DNA of 64,000 nt from JBBQRS01 sp038214535 (lineage in GTDB: Bacteria > Chloroflexota > Anaerolineae > CG2-30-64-16), in contig JBBQRS010000004.1 of NCBI GenBank assembly GCA_038214535.1, positions 21,372 through 85,371 on the forward strand, in the 5' to 3' direction. A model generated the notes under the pieces. It ran no database searches and was not told where the DNA came from. It was given only the letters and a program-made list of their open reading frames with translations. Position 1 is the stretch's first letter. The number at the start of each line of letters is the position of its first letter. Below are positions 26,772 through 35,619 of this stretch, piece by piece. The position numbers and the translations under genes were made by a program.

Positions 26772-28111
26772 GCCCAGCGAAAGAGGAACACACCACCCGC
26801 CGACGTCGCAAGATTGAACCCGACGACGATTGGCAGCAAGACGAATCTGCGGAGGCCGCCGACGACGATGCGCGCGCCGATGTAGACGTTGACTTCGCGC
26901 CCGATGCGGACGATTTGGATGGCGCGGAACTCGAAGACGGCGATGTCGTTCCTGTGCGTATTGCGCGCGGTCCCGATGGCGTCGCGCAGGCGATCCTCGT
27001 TGATGACGAAGATGAAGACATTGCCTTGCCCGAGCAAGACGAGGAGCTGGAACAAGAACTCGAAACGGAGGTCCGGCGACCGCTCGATCTGGTGCTTGAC
27101 GAGTGGGGCGACCCCAGCATCAGCAGCGACCCCGTGCGGATGTACCTGCACGAAATCGGCCGCACCGCCCTACTAAATAGCGAGGAAGAAATCGCCCTCG
27201 CAGGTTTGATCGTCCTCGGCAAGGAAGCCGCCGCGAAACTCAAGGCCGAGGACCCGTCTCCCGACGAGTTGGACGAACTCAAACTCGTTTTCCAACAGGG
27301 CAAGCAGGCCGAACAGCGGCTGGCCCAGGCCAACCTGCGGCTGGTGGTGAGCGTCGCCAAGCGCTATCTGGGGCGCGGCATGTCCTTCCTCGATCTGATC
27401 CAGGAGGGCAACATCGGCTTGCTGCGCGCCGTAGACAAGTTCGACGCCACGCTGGGCTTCAAGTTCAGCACCTACGCCACCTGGTGGATTCGGCAGGCGA
27501 TCAGCCGGGCGATTGCCGATCAGGCCCGCACCATTCGCATCCCCGTACACATGGTGGAAAGCATCAACCGCCAGATTCGTACCCAGCGCCGCCTGATGCA
27601 AGAGTTGGGGCGTGAGCCGACCCCCGAAGAAGTGGCGCTGGAGATGGATTTTCTCGCCCCTGAAGACAAGGTCGCCATCGAAGACGCGATCGTCAGCGGG
27701 CAGGCCATGGACCCCGCGCTGAACCGGCGGCTGCAAATCGCGGCGGCGCGCGTGCGTCGGATCAGCCGCATCGCGCAGGAGCCGATGTCGCTGGAGACGC
27801 CGGTCGGCACGGAAGAGAACAGCTCGCTGGCCGACTTCATCGAGGACGAGAGCCTGCCCGGCCCGGCGGATCAGGCCAGCCACCACCTGCTCAAAGAGCA
27901 GATGGCGGAGATTCTGGACGGTCTCAGCGAACGCGAGCGCCGGGTGCTGGAAATGCGTTTCGGGCTGAAGGACGGCATGTCGCGCACGTTGGAGGAAGTG
28001 GGGCAGGAGTTCGGCGTCACCCGCGAGCGCATCCGGCAGATCGAAGCCAAGGCGCTCCGCAAGCTGCGCCACCCCAACCGCAGCCGCAAGCTGCGCGACT
28101 ACCTGGGATAG
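26768..28111 (+). CDS. rpoD: RNA polymerase primary sigma factor (sigma-70)
   Basis: 447 residues. Region 1.1 is replaced by a ~110-residue, strongly acidic N-terminus. Region 1.2 is DPVRMYLHEIGRTALL. Region 2 is highly conserved (NLRLVVSVAKRYLGRGM, DLIQEGNIGLLRAVDKFD, FSTYATWWIRQAI). Region 3 begins VHMVESINR. Region 4.2 ends RERIRQIEAKALRKLRHP, the -35 recognition helix. The near-consensus promoters seen in the window fit such a sigma factor. It is coupled to dnaG by an ATGA overlap, a dnaG-rpoD arrangement without rpsU. Confidence 0.96.
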   Translation: MSPAKEEHTTRRRRKIEPDDDWQQDESAEAADDDARADVDVDFAPDADDLDGAELEDGDVVPVRIARGPDGVAQAILVDDEDEDIALPEQDEELEQELETEVRRPLDLVLDEWGDPSISSDPVRMYLHEIGRTALLNSEEEIALAGLIVLGKEAAAKLKAEDPSPDELDELKLVFQQGKQAEQRLAQANLRLVVSVAKRYLGRGMSFLDLIQEGNIGLLRAVDKFDATLGFKFSTYATWWIRQAISRAIADQARTIRIPVHMVESINRQIRTQRRLMQELGREPTPEEVALEMDFLAPEDKVAIEDAIVSGQAMDPALNRRLQIAAARVRRISRIAQEPMSLETPVGTEENSSLADFIEDESLPGPADQASHHLLKEQMAEILDGLSERERRVLEMRFGLKDGMSRTLEEVGQEFGVTRERIRQIEAKALRKLRHPNRSRKLRDYLG

Positions 28112-28149
28112 CGACTCCGACCCGAAATCGCGTAGCTGTCCTTCCCTTT

Positions 28150-28178
28150 TTGACGAGATCGGCCCGGATAGATATAAT
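28150..28178 (+). promoter_or_regulatory. Promoter of tRNA-Asn
   Basis: TTGACG (28150-28155) and TATAAT (28173-28178) with a 17-bp spacer, ending 14 bp before the tRNA. Confidence 0.75.
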
Positions 28179-28192
28179 ACCCGTCGTCACAT

Positions 28193-28265
28193 TCCTCGAT
28201 AGCTCAATTGGCAGAGCAAGCGGCTGTTAACCGCAAGGTTGGAGGTTCGAGTCCTCCTCGAGGAG
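28193..28265 (+). tRNA. tRNA-Asn (anticodon GTT)
   Basis: The acceptor stem TCCTCGA (28193-28199) pairs perfectly with TCGAGGA (28258-28264), followed by discriminator G. The D-stem is GCTC/GAGC, the anticodon loop CTGTTAA carries GTT at 28226-28228, and the T-arm is GGAGG-TTCGAGT-CCTCC. CCA is not encoded. Confidence 0.95.
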
Positions 28266-28275
28266 CTTAAGCTTG

Positions 28276-28306
28276 ATGCGCCTACATTGGTGGGCGCATT
28301 TCTATT
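28276..28306 (+). terminator. Terminator after tRNA-Asn
   Basis: ATGCGCC (28276-28282) pairs with GGCGCAT (28293-28299), followed by TTTCTATTT. Confidence 0.65.
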
Positions 28307-28372
28307 TCCTAATGACCTTATCTGACACCCAGCCTTCCTTCGCTGCGCCGTTCGTCGGCATTTTCAGCGTCA

Positions 28373-28487
28373 AATCGGACAGCGCTCGCGTCCAGCTGGC
28401 CTCGGCGGCGCACTTCAACATTGGGTTCTGGACGGTGCTGCGTTCGGACATGAGATTCTATCAGCCTGTGGGTTGCGCTGTCCGATT
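28373..28487. repeat. 115-bp segment bounded by 13-bp inverted repeats
   Basis: AATCGGACAGCGC (28373-28385) and GCGCTGTCCGATT (28475-28487) are perfect inverted repeats. They flank ~89 bp without convincing coding content. The right arm ends at the stop codon of the lipoprotein gene. It may be a small non-autonomous element. Confidence 0.6.
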
Positions 28488-29143
28488 CATTGCGCCGAAT
28501 TGAGCGCCGACTCATAATTTCGCGCTCTTTCTTCGGGCAAATCGCCGTTAATCTGTACTAGGGTACCACCGCGCACGAACACCCAGGAGAAGAATGCTGC
28601 CGATACCTTGCTCAGGTCATCGTAGTATGCTTTCAGGCGCGCCAAGTCGTCTGCATTATCCACCTGAAATATCCGTCCCCCGCAGTCTTCGCAAAGCGAT
28701 GGTATGAGGAAGCGTACGCCAGAGCCGACGAAGGGTGCAAGCCCATAATCGTCTTTGGTCAGTGGTCGCACGTTCTCAGCCTCCAATCCAACTGCTTTGA
28801 AAGTGGCTGCGAGCTGCTCCGGGGTCAACCCGTTCGCCCGCGCGGCAGGCTGAGTAGTGGCTTGCTTAGCAACAGTCGGTGCGGGTGGAGGCGTTGGCGT
28901 TGCTGTCGCCACGGCCATGACCAGTATCGTCTCACGCACTACTACCGTCTGTGGTACAACCACCGTCTGAACCACTACAACCGTTTGCGGGATAAGGGCC
29001 GTCTGGAGTACCACAACTGTCTGCGGGACACTAATCGTTTGCTGGACAACTAGCGGCGTCGGTTTCTCCGACGAAGGTGGCGGCTGAGCGGCACAACCGG
29101 AGAGAACGACCACAAACAAAAACAGGGCTATGAAACGCCGCAT
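28487..29143 (-). CDS. Lipoprotein with VVVPQT-type repeats
   Basis: 218 residues. The signal peptide ends with lipobox LSGC at about residue 17. Residues ~30-78 are a low-complexity run of 6-8-residue units of the form (V/I)PQTVVVxQT, followed by an Ala/Thr/Pro linker (ATATPTPPPAPT). The C-terminal ~115 residues form a globular domain with CEDCGG and an aromatic AAFFSWVF segment. The repeat run may span the distance from the lipid anchor. No family is recognised. It lies alone between tRNA-Asn and the M24 peptidase gene. Confidence 0.8.
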   Translation of the reverse strand: MRRFIALFLFVVVLSGCAAQPPPSSEKPTPLVVQQTISVPQTVVVLQTALIPQTVVVVQTVVVPQTVVVRETILVMAVATATPTPPPAPTVAKQATTQPAARANGLTPEQLAATFKAVGLEAENVRPLTKDDYGLAPFVGSGVRFLIPSLCEDCGGRIFQVDNADDLARLKAYYDDLSKVSAAFFSWVFVRGGTLVQINGDLPEERARNYESALNSAQ

Positions 29144-29438
29144 TGCTATCCGTCCTTTCTTTACCTTGCGAACGCGTTATGCCGATTGATGTTCAAGCGG
29201 TTATGTGCATCCCCGCTGCCGCCGACAGCCGGCGCGTCATCAACTCCTCCAGCAGCGCCTTCTCCCGTTCCGGCGCGGCAGATTCGATATCATCGCAGAA
29301 GCACAAAATACGGACGTTTGACTCCTGCTAATTGGGACTTGGCATCGCACCATGAGTCCCTGGAGCTTGTCAGCGCTTGCATTTGGCTAACTCCTCGGTT
29401 GCATACATCCTGACGCGTTGAAACCGGCCAGCCCTAAA
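29144..29438. other. 295-bp gap, possible gene remnant
   Basis: No complete gene is visible. On the minus strand a short open stretch near 29200-29300 reads DIESAAPEREKALLEELMT then RRLSAAAG and a stop. This could be the C-terminal remnant of a lost gene, but nothing upstream of it stays open in frame. Confidence 0.3.
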
Positions 29439-30608
29439 TTACCCTAGGATATACGGCGCGGCCTGCACCGGCGTCGTGACAACCGCCCCATCTTCGGTGA
29501 TCAGCACGTTCACCTCGCTGCGGATGCCAAACGGGCCAGGATAGACGCCCGGCTCCACCGTCACCGCGAGGCCGGGCAGCAACCGGCGCGTGTCGTGCGT
29601 CTCCAGGTCGTCCAGGTTGACGGTCGGCCCGTGGGGGTGCTCGCGGCCCAGGCTGTGCCCCAACCGGTGCCGGAACTCCACGCCGTAGCCGCGCTCCGTG
29701 ATCAGGTCGCGCGCCGCGCGATCCACCTCCCAGCCCTCGGTCGCCGCGCCGGTCGTCAGCAACTTCAGCGCGAGATCACGCGCATCGCGGACGCATGCCC
29801 ACACACGCATGTATTCGGCGGGCGGCTCGCCGGCATAGCCCACCCACGTCACGTCGCCCATCGGCCGGCCGGGGACGGCGGCCCACAGGTCAATCAGCAC
29901 GCACATCCCCATCTCCAGCGTCCGGTCGGTCTCCGGGCGCACCGAGTAATGCCCATCGCTGGCGTGGCTGCCGAAGGCGACGATGGCCGCGTGATCGGTG
30001 ATCAACCCCGCCCCTTCCAGCCGCGCCATGATCACCGCCTGCGCCTCCGACTCGGCCACCGGCGCGCCCGCCCTCAGCCGCTCGTCAATCAGCCGGAATG
30101 CGTCATCTTTGGCGAGCATCAGCGCATCCACAGCGCGCAGATGCTCACGATGATCTTCTTCATCCCACAAGAAGAAGTGCTGCAACAGGTCGTCGCTGGA
30201 GACGATCTCCGCGCCGCATTCGCGCACACGTTCCATCGTCCCCGCGTCCACGAAGCTGACGTAGGGCACGTCGCCGCGCGGGCTGTACTCCATCGCCACG
30301 CGCCCGGCCCCGCGCAGCATCTCACACAGCGCCGCGTCCAGCTCCTGATACGCGCCGAAGACTACGCGGTTCACGCTCGGGTCGGGCAACAGCGCCTCCC
30401 ACCCCCCGGCCTCGATGCGGTGGCAGATCAGGGTGGCCTGCCCCTGCGCGGGCACGTACAAGAACCAGCGCCGCGTGAGCATACCCTCGCCCAGCCCCAG
30501 GACTTGCGCCGGGAACGGGTTCAGCCCGCGAAAATCATACAGCAGCCACCCGTCGAGGCCCGAAGCAGCCACAATCTCCTGCACCCGCGCCAGTTTCGTA
30601 GATTGCAT
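29439..30608 (-). CDS. M24-family metallopeptidase (Xaa-Pro peptidase-like)
   Basis: 389 residues with a creatinase N-terminal domain and a pita-bread C-terminal catalytic domain. The five metal ligands are visible: Asp in VLIDLWAA, Asp in MGDVTW, His in RLGHSLGREH, Glu in VTVEPGVYPG and Glu in IRSEVNVLI. It probably cleaves proline-containing dipeptides. Together with the downstream-facing peptide transporter genes at 31772-35555 on the same strand, this points to peptide scavenging. A palindrome separates it from the aminotransferase gene upstream. Confidence 0.87.
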   Translation of the reverse strand: MQSTKLARVQEIVAASGLDGWLLYDFRGLNPFPAQVLGLGEGMLTRRWFLYVPAQGQATLICHRIEAGGWEALLPDPSVNRVVFGAYQELDAALCEMLRGAGRVAMEYSPRGDVPYVSFVDAGTMERVRECGAEIVSSDDLLQHFFLWDEEDHREHLRAVDALMLAKDDAFRLIDERLRAGAPVAESEAQAVIMARLEGAGLITDHAAIVAFGSHASDGHYSVRPETDRTLEMGMCVLIDLWAAVPGRPMGDVTWVGYAGEPPAEYMRVWACVRDARDLALKLLTTGAATEGWEVDRAARDLITERGYGVEFRHRLGHSLGREHPHGPTVNLDDLETHDTRRLLPGLAVTVEPGVYPGPFGIRSEVNVLITEDGAVVTTPVQAAPYILG

Positions 30609-30635
30609 GATGTAAGTTCCTTATCTGTTGGTCGC

Positions 30636-30712
30636 GGCAACGGATACGAACGGATAAGCGGATAGTCTACGATACTCCTCTTATATCCGCTTATCCGTTT
30701 CTATCCGTTGCC
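30636..30712. repeat. Palindrome with 29-bp arms built of ACGGATA units
   Basis: Arms 30636-30664 and 30684-30712 match at 27 of 29 positions and each consists of near-repeats (ACGGATA, ACGGATAAG, CGGATA). The right arm overlaps the last seven codons and stop of the aminotransferase gene. Confidence 0.85.
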
Positions 30713-31629
30713 TTAGCGCCATCCGCTGCCCTGCTCACCATCTCCAAATACAGCTCGCGCAGCCGGCGGGTCAGCGCGCCGGGGATCGCATCCCCCACGG
30801 GGCGACCGTCCACGCTCGCGACCGGCGTCAGCCCGCCGAAGGTGCCGGTGACGAACGCCTCATCCGCGCCGTACACGTCCGTGAGAGAGTAGTCCCGCTC
30901 GAAAACGGGAATGCCGTTGGCCCTGCAAAGCGCGATCACCTTGCGCCGCGTGATTCCGTTAAGGCAATGCATCCCGGTCGAGGTCCACACCTGACCCTTC
31001 GTGACGATGAAGAAATTAGTGGCGTTACAGGTGCTCACCGCGCCGTGAACGTCCAGCATCAGCGCCTCGTCAGCCCCCGCGGCGATGGCCTGGTTCAGCG
31101 CCATCACCTCATGGAGCTTGCTGTGACAGTTCAGTTTGGGGTCCAGCGTGTCGGGCGGCGGGCGGCGGATGGTCGAGGTGAAGAGCGTGATGCCGCTCTC
31201 CCACGGCGCGGCGCTCGCCAGCTTGTGCTCCGCGATAATGACGATAGTCGGCCGGCTGATGGTCAGCCGGGGATCCTGCGAGGGCGTCTTCTTGATCCCG
31301 CGCGTGACCATCAGGCGCACGTGGACGCCATCGTGCATGTCGTTCGCGCGCACCGTCTGCCACAGCGCCTCGGTGAGTTCGGCGCGCGTCAGCCCGATCT
31401 CCAGCCCGATCGTCTTCGCGCCCTGATAGAGCCGGTCCAGGTGTTCATCCAGAAAGACGAAGGTGTCGTGGTGCAGCCGCAACCCTTCCCAAACGCCGTC
31501 GCCCACCAGAAACCCACTATCGAACACCGAAACTTTCGCCGCATCCCGTGGCGTCAACTCCCCGTTGACATAAATCAAGACGCCCGCGTTCCGGTCATCC
31601 GGCACAGAATCGTGCGTGCCCTTCACCAT
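30691..31629 (-). CDS. Class IV PLP aminotransferase (D-amino acid/branched-chain type)
   Basis: 312 residues. YVNGELTPRDAAKVSVFDSG and FLVGDGVWEGLRLH are the typical N-terminal blocks. TLDPKLNCHSKLHEV holds the probable PLP Lys. DVHGAVSTCNATNFFIV and ITRRKVIALC are the phosphate-binding blocks. Substrate preference (D-alanine, branched-chain, or 4-amino-4-deoxychorismate) cannot be fixed. The ATG at 31629 excludes an extension that reads through the palindrome upstream. The last residues (ATDRNG) and the stop are encoded by a repeat arm, so the native C-terminus was probably altered. Confidence 0.85.
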   Translation of the reverse strand: MVKGTHDSVPDDRNAGVLIYVNGELTPRDAAKVSVFDSGFLVGDGVWEGLRLHHDTFVFLDEHLDRLYQGAKTIGLEIGLTRAELTEALWQTVRANDMHDGVHVRLMVTRGIKKTPSQDPRLTISRPTIVIIAEHKLASAAPWESGITLFTSTIRRPPPDTLDPKLNCHSKLHEVMALNQAIAAGADEALMLDVHGAVSTCNATNFFIVTKGQVWTSTGMHCLNGITRRKVIALCRANGIPVFERDYSLTDVYGADEAFVTGTFGGLTPVASVDGRPVGDAIPGALTRRLRELYLEMVSRAADGAKATDRNG

Positions 31630-31666
31630 TTCGGCCCCTGCCTTTTTTCGCTTAAAGTCATACCTT

Positions 31667-31733
31667 CCCTTTGTAGTGGCGGCTTTAGCCGCTGTAGTGC
31701 CCCACAACGGCTAAAGCCGTCACTACAAAGGGG
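31667..31733. repeat. Palindrome, second copy of the TTTGTAGTGACGGCTT core
   Basis: Left arm from 31667 (CCCTTTGTAGTGGCGGCTTT) and right arm ending 31733 (ACGGCTAAAGCCGTCACTAC then AAAGGG) match the core at 1413-1474 with a few changes. A degenerate outer end (TTTTCAGATCTAT, about 31746) follows. Confidence 0.85.
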
Positions 31734-31771
31734 AGCGACGCGGCGTTTTCAGATCTATTTATTCGTTGCCA

Positions 31772-32683
31772 TCAATCGGCCCGCAAGCGCGGGTCCAGCG
31801 CATCGCGCACCCCGTCGCCCAGCAGGTTGAAGCCCAGCACCGTCAGCATGATCGCCAGGCCGGGGAACAACAACACCCACCATGCGCCGCTGGTCAGATA
31901 CTTGACGCTGTCGGCCAGCATCGCGCCCCACTCCGGGTAGGGCGGCTGTTGCCCCAGCCCCAGGAAACCCAACGCGGCGATCTCCAGGATGGCGGCGGCG
32001 ATGCCCAGGGTGCCCTGCACGAGGACGGGCGACAGACTGTTGGGGAAGATGTGGCGGAACAGGATGTTCGTCGGGGACGTGCCGACGCAGCGCGCGGCGG
32101 TCACGTACTCCGCCTGCTTAATGCCGAGCACGGTGGAGCGCGCAATGCGCGCGTAGACCGGGATACTGACGATGCTGATAGCAATCATCGCGTTGCGCAA
32201 CCCCGGCCCCACCAGCGCCACTACGGCGATCGCCAGCAGCAGGCCGGGGAATGAGAGCAGGATATCCATGAAGAACATGATAATCAGATCAACCTGGCCG
32301 CCGAGGAAGCCCGAGACGAGACCCAACAGCGTGCCGATGATGATCGCTACGAAAACCGCGCCCACGCCCACGCCCAGCGAGGGCCGCGCGCCCTGCGCGA
32401 TACGGTTCATCACATCACGACCCTGTTCGTCGGTACCCATCCAGTGTTGCGCCGATGGCGGCTTGAGCTGGTTCGCTAAATCGGAATCAATGCGCGCGTC
32501 ATAGGGGTGAAGAATAGGCGCGAAAATCGCCAGGAACGTGAAGAAGATGATGATGACCATGCCCACGCGCGCCAGCCGGTTCGAGAGCAGGCGATTCCAG
32601 GCGTCACGCCAAAGGCTGCGCGGTGGCCGCGCCAACACGGTCTCCACTTCGGGCGTTATGGGAGTAAGCTCGGCTGTAGTCAC
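31772..32683 (-). CDS. Peptide/nickel-type ABC transporter permease, DppC-like
   Basis: 303 residues with an N-terminal cytoplasmic segment (RNRLLSNRLARVGMVIIIFF) and six helices. It contains the MGTDEQGRDVMNRI block typical of DppC/OppC and the ABC-contact loop VLGIKQAEYVTAARCVGTS. It lies 27 bp after the DppB-like gene. No DppD/DppF ATPase is encoded in the window. Confidence 0.9.
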   Translation of the reverse strand: MTTAELTPITPEVETVLARPPRSLWRDAWNRLLSNRLARVGMVIIIFFTFLAIFAPILHPYDARIDSDLANQLKPPSAQHWMGTDEQGRDVMNRIAQGARPSLGVGVGAVFVAIIIGTLLGLVSGFLGGQVDLIIMFFMDILLSFPGLLLAIAVVALVGPGLRNAMIAISIVSIPVYARIARSTVLGIKQAEYVTAARCVGTSPTNILFRHIFPNSLSPVLVQGTLGIAAAILEIAALGFLGLGQQPPYPEWGAMLADSVKYLTSGAWWVLLFPGLAIMLTVLGFNLLGDGVRDALDPRLRAD

Positions 32684-32710
32684 ATTGAATCCTTCTAATG
32701 ATGTTCGGTA

Positions 32711-33715
32711 TTATTCGAAGCGGATGCGCGGGTCTACCACCGCGTACAGCACATCTACCAGCAGGTTGACCATCACAAAGAGGATCGCGATGAAGAGCGT
32801 AACGCCCTGGACGATGGGGTAATCACGCGCGTAGATCGCTTCCACCAGCCACCGCCCGATCCCCGGCCAGGCAAATACCGTCTCGGTCAGGATGGCGCCC
32901 GACAGCAGGCGACCCACTTGCAGGCCAATCACGGTGATGATCGGCAGCCACGCGTTGCGCAACACGTGCCGCGTGACGACGGTGCGCTCTTTAAGCCCTT
33001 TGGCGTGCGCGGTGCGCGTATAGTCGTTGCCCAGCGATTCCAACATCGCAGAGCGCGTCATGCGGGCGATGATCGCCATGGGGATCGTGCCCAGCGCGAT
33101 CGCCGGCAGGGCCAGATGGCGCAACGCCTGCCCGAACGCCGGGAGATTGCCGTGCAACAGGGTATCTATCAGCACGAAGTTCGTGATCGGCTCGACGCGC
33201 ATACCGGCGGGCATCCGTCCGCCTGTGGGAAAAATGTGCAGCTTCACGGAGAAGAAGAAGATCAACATCAAGCCCAGCCAGAAAATGGGCATGGAGACCC
33301 CGGTGAGCGACACCAACATGCTGCCCATATCAAAGACCGAGCCGCGCCGCACCGCCGAAAGGATACCGGCCGGGATGCCGATCACCAGCGCAATGAGCAT
33401 CGCCGCCAGGGTCAGCTCCACCGTCGCGGGGAAGCGGCGCGCCAGTTCGCCGGTCACCGACTCATTGCGGAGAATGGAGGTCCCCAGGTCGCCCTTCAAC
33501 GCGTTGCCGAGGAAAATCATATATTGCTTGTAAATAGGTTCGTTTAAACCGAGTTGTTCGCGTATTCGCTGGACGTTTTCGTCGGTGGCCCGCTCGCCTA
33601 ACATGACGAGCGCAGGGTCACCGGGGATCATCCGCACGAACCCGAACACGAGGATCGAAACGCCAAGCAACACGGGGATCACCGTGAGCACGCGCTTAAT
33701 AAGATAGCGCATCAT
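32711..33715 (-). CDS. Peptide/nickel-type ABC transporter permease, DppB-like
   Basis: 334 residues. The N-terminal MRYLIKRVLTVIPVLLGVSI and the FVRMIPGDPA, LGLNEPIYKQY blocks are diagnostic of DppB/OppB. The coupling loop is MLESLGNDYTRTAHAKGLKE. It pairs with the DppC-like permease downstream and the binding protein upstream. Confidence 0.92.
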   Translation of the reverse strand: MMRYLIKRVLTVIPVLLGVSILVFGFVRMIPGDPALVMLGERATDENVQRIREQLGLNEPIYKQYMIFLGNALKGDLGTSILRNESVTGELARRFPATVELTLAAMLIALVIGIPAGILSAVRRGSVFDMGSMLVSLTGVSMPIFWLGLMLIFFFSVKLHIFPTGGRMPAGMRVEPITNFVLIDTLLHGNLPAFGQALRHLALPAIALGTIPMAIIARMTRSAMLESLGNDYTRTAHAKGLKERTVVTRHVLRNAWLPIITVIGLQVGRLLSGAILTETVFAWPGIGRWLVEAIYARDYPIVQGVTLFIAILFVMVNLLVDVLYAVVDPRIRFE

Positions 33716-33779
33716 AGCAGTTTACTCTGAGGGAGAAAGTTGCGGGGCAGGAAAACGTTTTCCTGCCCCGCGCAGCAGG

Positions 33780-35555
33780 TTAGTTGACGACGACGGTGTT
33801 GAAGAACTCGGTGCTGGTCGGATTCGCAACGTAGCCTTCGACATTCGCCGTGAACGCCAGCGGGGGCTGGTTGTTCGCGACGAAAATGCGGCCGGTGCTA
33901 TCGAACAGCATCTGCTCCGCTTCCTGGTAGAGCGTGGTGCGCTCCGCCTGATCGGTCAGCATGGCCGCTTCCTTCAGCACGTCCGACACCGCAACGTCAG
34001 CGAAGAAGCCTTCGCGCGCCGCCGGGGTGTTGTCTTCCGGCAAGCAGAAGAAGTAGCAGAGGAAGTTGTCCGGGTCGCCGTTGTCGCCCGTCCAACCCAG
34101 CATGTAGAGCGGCAACTCGCCGAGGCGGCGGCGATCCAGGTAGGTCGCCCAGTCAACCGTTTGCAGCGAGACATTGATACCCGCCTTGGCCCAATCGGCC
34201 GCGATAGCGGTGGCAATATCCTTGGGGTTCGGGTAGTAAGGCCGAGAGACCGGCATGTACCAGAACTCCAGCGGCACCTTGTTGCCCTTGAAGGTCACTT
34301 CGGAAATGCCGTCCGGGTAGCCGGCGTCAGCCAGCAATTTCTTGGCGGCGTCGGTGTCGAACGTGCGATCCACGATGTTGGGGTTGTAGCCCCACAGCGC
34401 GGGCGGCTGGAACTGGTTCGCGACCATGCCCGTGCCGCCGTAGAACGCGTCCACGATGGCCGACTTATTGATAGCGACCGCAAACGCTTCGCGCACCTTC
34501 GGATCGGTGAACTCTTCCACTTCGTAGTTGAACGCCACATAACCGGTCGTGTTGGCCGGGCGCAAGATCACGTTGAAGTCGGCATCGTCTTTGAGGGCCG
34601 CCACGTCGCGCGGCTCCATGCCTTCCATGCCCTGAATCTCACCGGCCGAGAGGGCCAGCAGGCGGGATGAGTTGTTCGGGATGTTGCGGATCACGACGTT
34701 GGGCGTCTTCGCCATGTTGGCGGTATCCCAGTAGCTCTCATTCGCGACCAGCGTCACCTGCTCGTTCGGCAGCCACTCGACGAACTTGTACGGACCGGTA
34801 CCGACAGGCTTGGTGCAGGATTCCAGGCCGTTCGCCTCCAGCGCCGTGGGGCTGGAGAAGACGAAGACGAACATCGCCAGGTTGTTCAGGAAGGGGCCTT
34901 GCGGCGCGTTGAGGGTGATCTTGACGGTGGTCGGATCCACCGCCTCGACGCTCTTGATGATGCTGGCATCGTCAAACCCGCCGAACTGGGCTTCAAAATA
35001 CTCAAAAGCCTTGCCGGATTCGACCTGCGCCTTATGCAGCGGGTTCTCGGTGTTCTGCCAGTAATCGAAGTTGGCGACGACGGCATCGGCGTTGAAATCC
35101 GTGCCGTCATGGAACTTGACGCCCTCTTGCAAGGTGAACGTCCACACCAGGCCATCGTCGGAGGTCGTCCAGCTCTTGGCCAGGCTGGGCACGACGTTCG
35201 TGGTCGCCCCATCGAACTTGACCAGACCTTCGAAGATCTGGTTGGTCACCCGGCCAGTGATGCCGTCGGTGATCACCGGCGCATCAAGACAGACCGGCTC
35301 ACCCTGAGCGCCGAAGACGAAGGTGTCTTGCGCCATAGACGGCGCGGGGGTCGGCGTGACAACTACCTCGACGATCTTCTCGACCTCTTTCTGAACTTCG
35401 ACGACCTGGGTCTGAATAACGGGCACCTCTTCCTTCACCACCTGGGTCACGATTTTCTCGACGACCTGGGGTGCAGGGGCGGCGCAGGCAGCCAACGTCG
35501 CCGCCAGGACGACGAGGGCAAACAGCACGAGCCATTTACTACGAAAAACGCGCAT
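33780..35555 (-). CDS. Peptide-binding lipoprotein (family 5 SBP)
   Basis: 591 residues. The signal peptide ends with a LAAC lipobox at about residue 24. A ~45-residue Val/Glu/Lys/Gln-rich stretch (QVVEVQKEVEKIVEVVV) and a short TPTPAP linker follow, then the family 5 domain (GLVWTFTLQEGVKFHDGTDF, then FNADAVVANFDYW, and GTGPYKFVEW). It would deliver peptides to the DppBC permeases encoded next. The ATG at 35555 follows GGAGGAAAG; a longer open frame upstream lacks a signal peptide at its start. Confidence 0.92.
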   Translation of the reverse strand: MRVFRSKWLVLFALVVLAATLAACAAPAPQVVEKIVTQVVKEEVPVIQTQVVEVQKEVEKIVEVVVTPTPAPSMAQDTFVFGAQGEPVCLDAPVITDGITGRVTNQIFEGLVKFDGATTNVVPSLAKSWTTSDDGLVWTFTLQEGVKFHDGTDFNADAVVANFDYWQNTENPLHKAQVESGKAFEYFEAQFGGFDDASIIKSVEAVDPTTVKITLNAPQGPFLNNLAMFVFVFSSPTALEANGLESCTKPVGTGPYKFVEWLPNEQVTLVANESYWDTANMAKTPNVVIRNIPNNSSRLLALSAGEIQGMEGMEPRDVAALKDDADFNVILRPANTTGYVAFNYEVEEFTDPKVREAFAVAINKSAIVDAFYGGTGMVANQFQPPALWGYNPNIVDRTFDTDAAKKLLADAGYPDGISEVTFKGNKVPLEFWYMPVSRPYYPNPKDIATAIAADWAKAGINVSLQTVDWATYLDRRRLGELPLYMLGWTGDNGDPDNFLCYFFCLPEDNTPAAREGFFADVAVSDVLKEAAMLTDQAERTTLYQEAEQMLFDSTGRIFVANNQPPLAFTANVEGYVANPTSTEFFNTVVVN

Positions 35556-35619
35556 ACTTTCCTCCTCGGGGATGTGACGGACTTTCGAGCGGGCAGTTGG
35601 ACGAATTTCCAACATTCTC

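Noticed and set aside
28273..28503. Plus-strand open frame of 76 codons after tRNA-Asn
   Set aside because: It begins inside the tRNA terminator hairpin, has no ribosome site, and runs through the inverted repeat; no protein-like pattern is visible.
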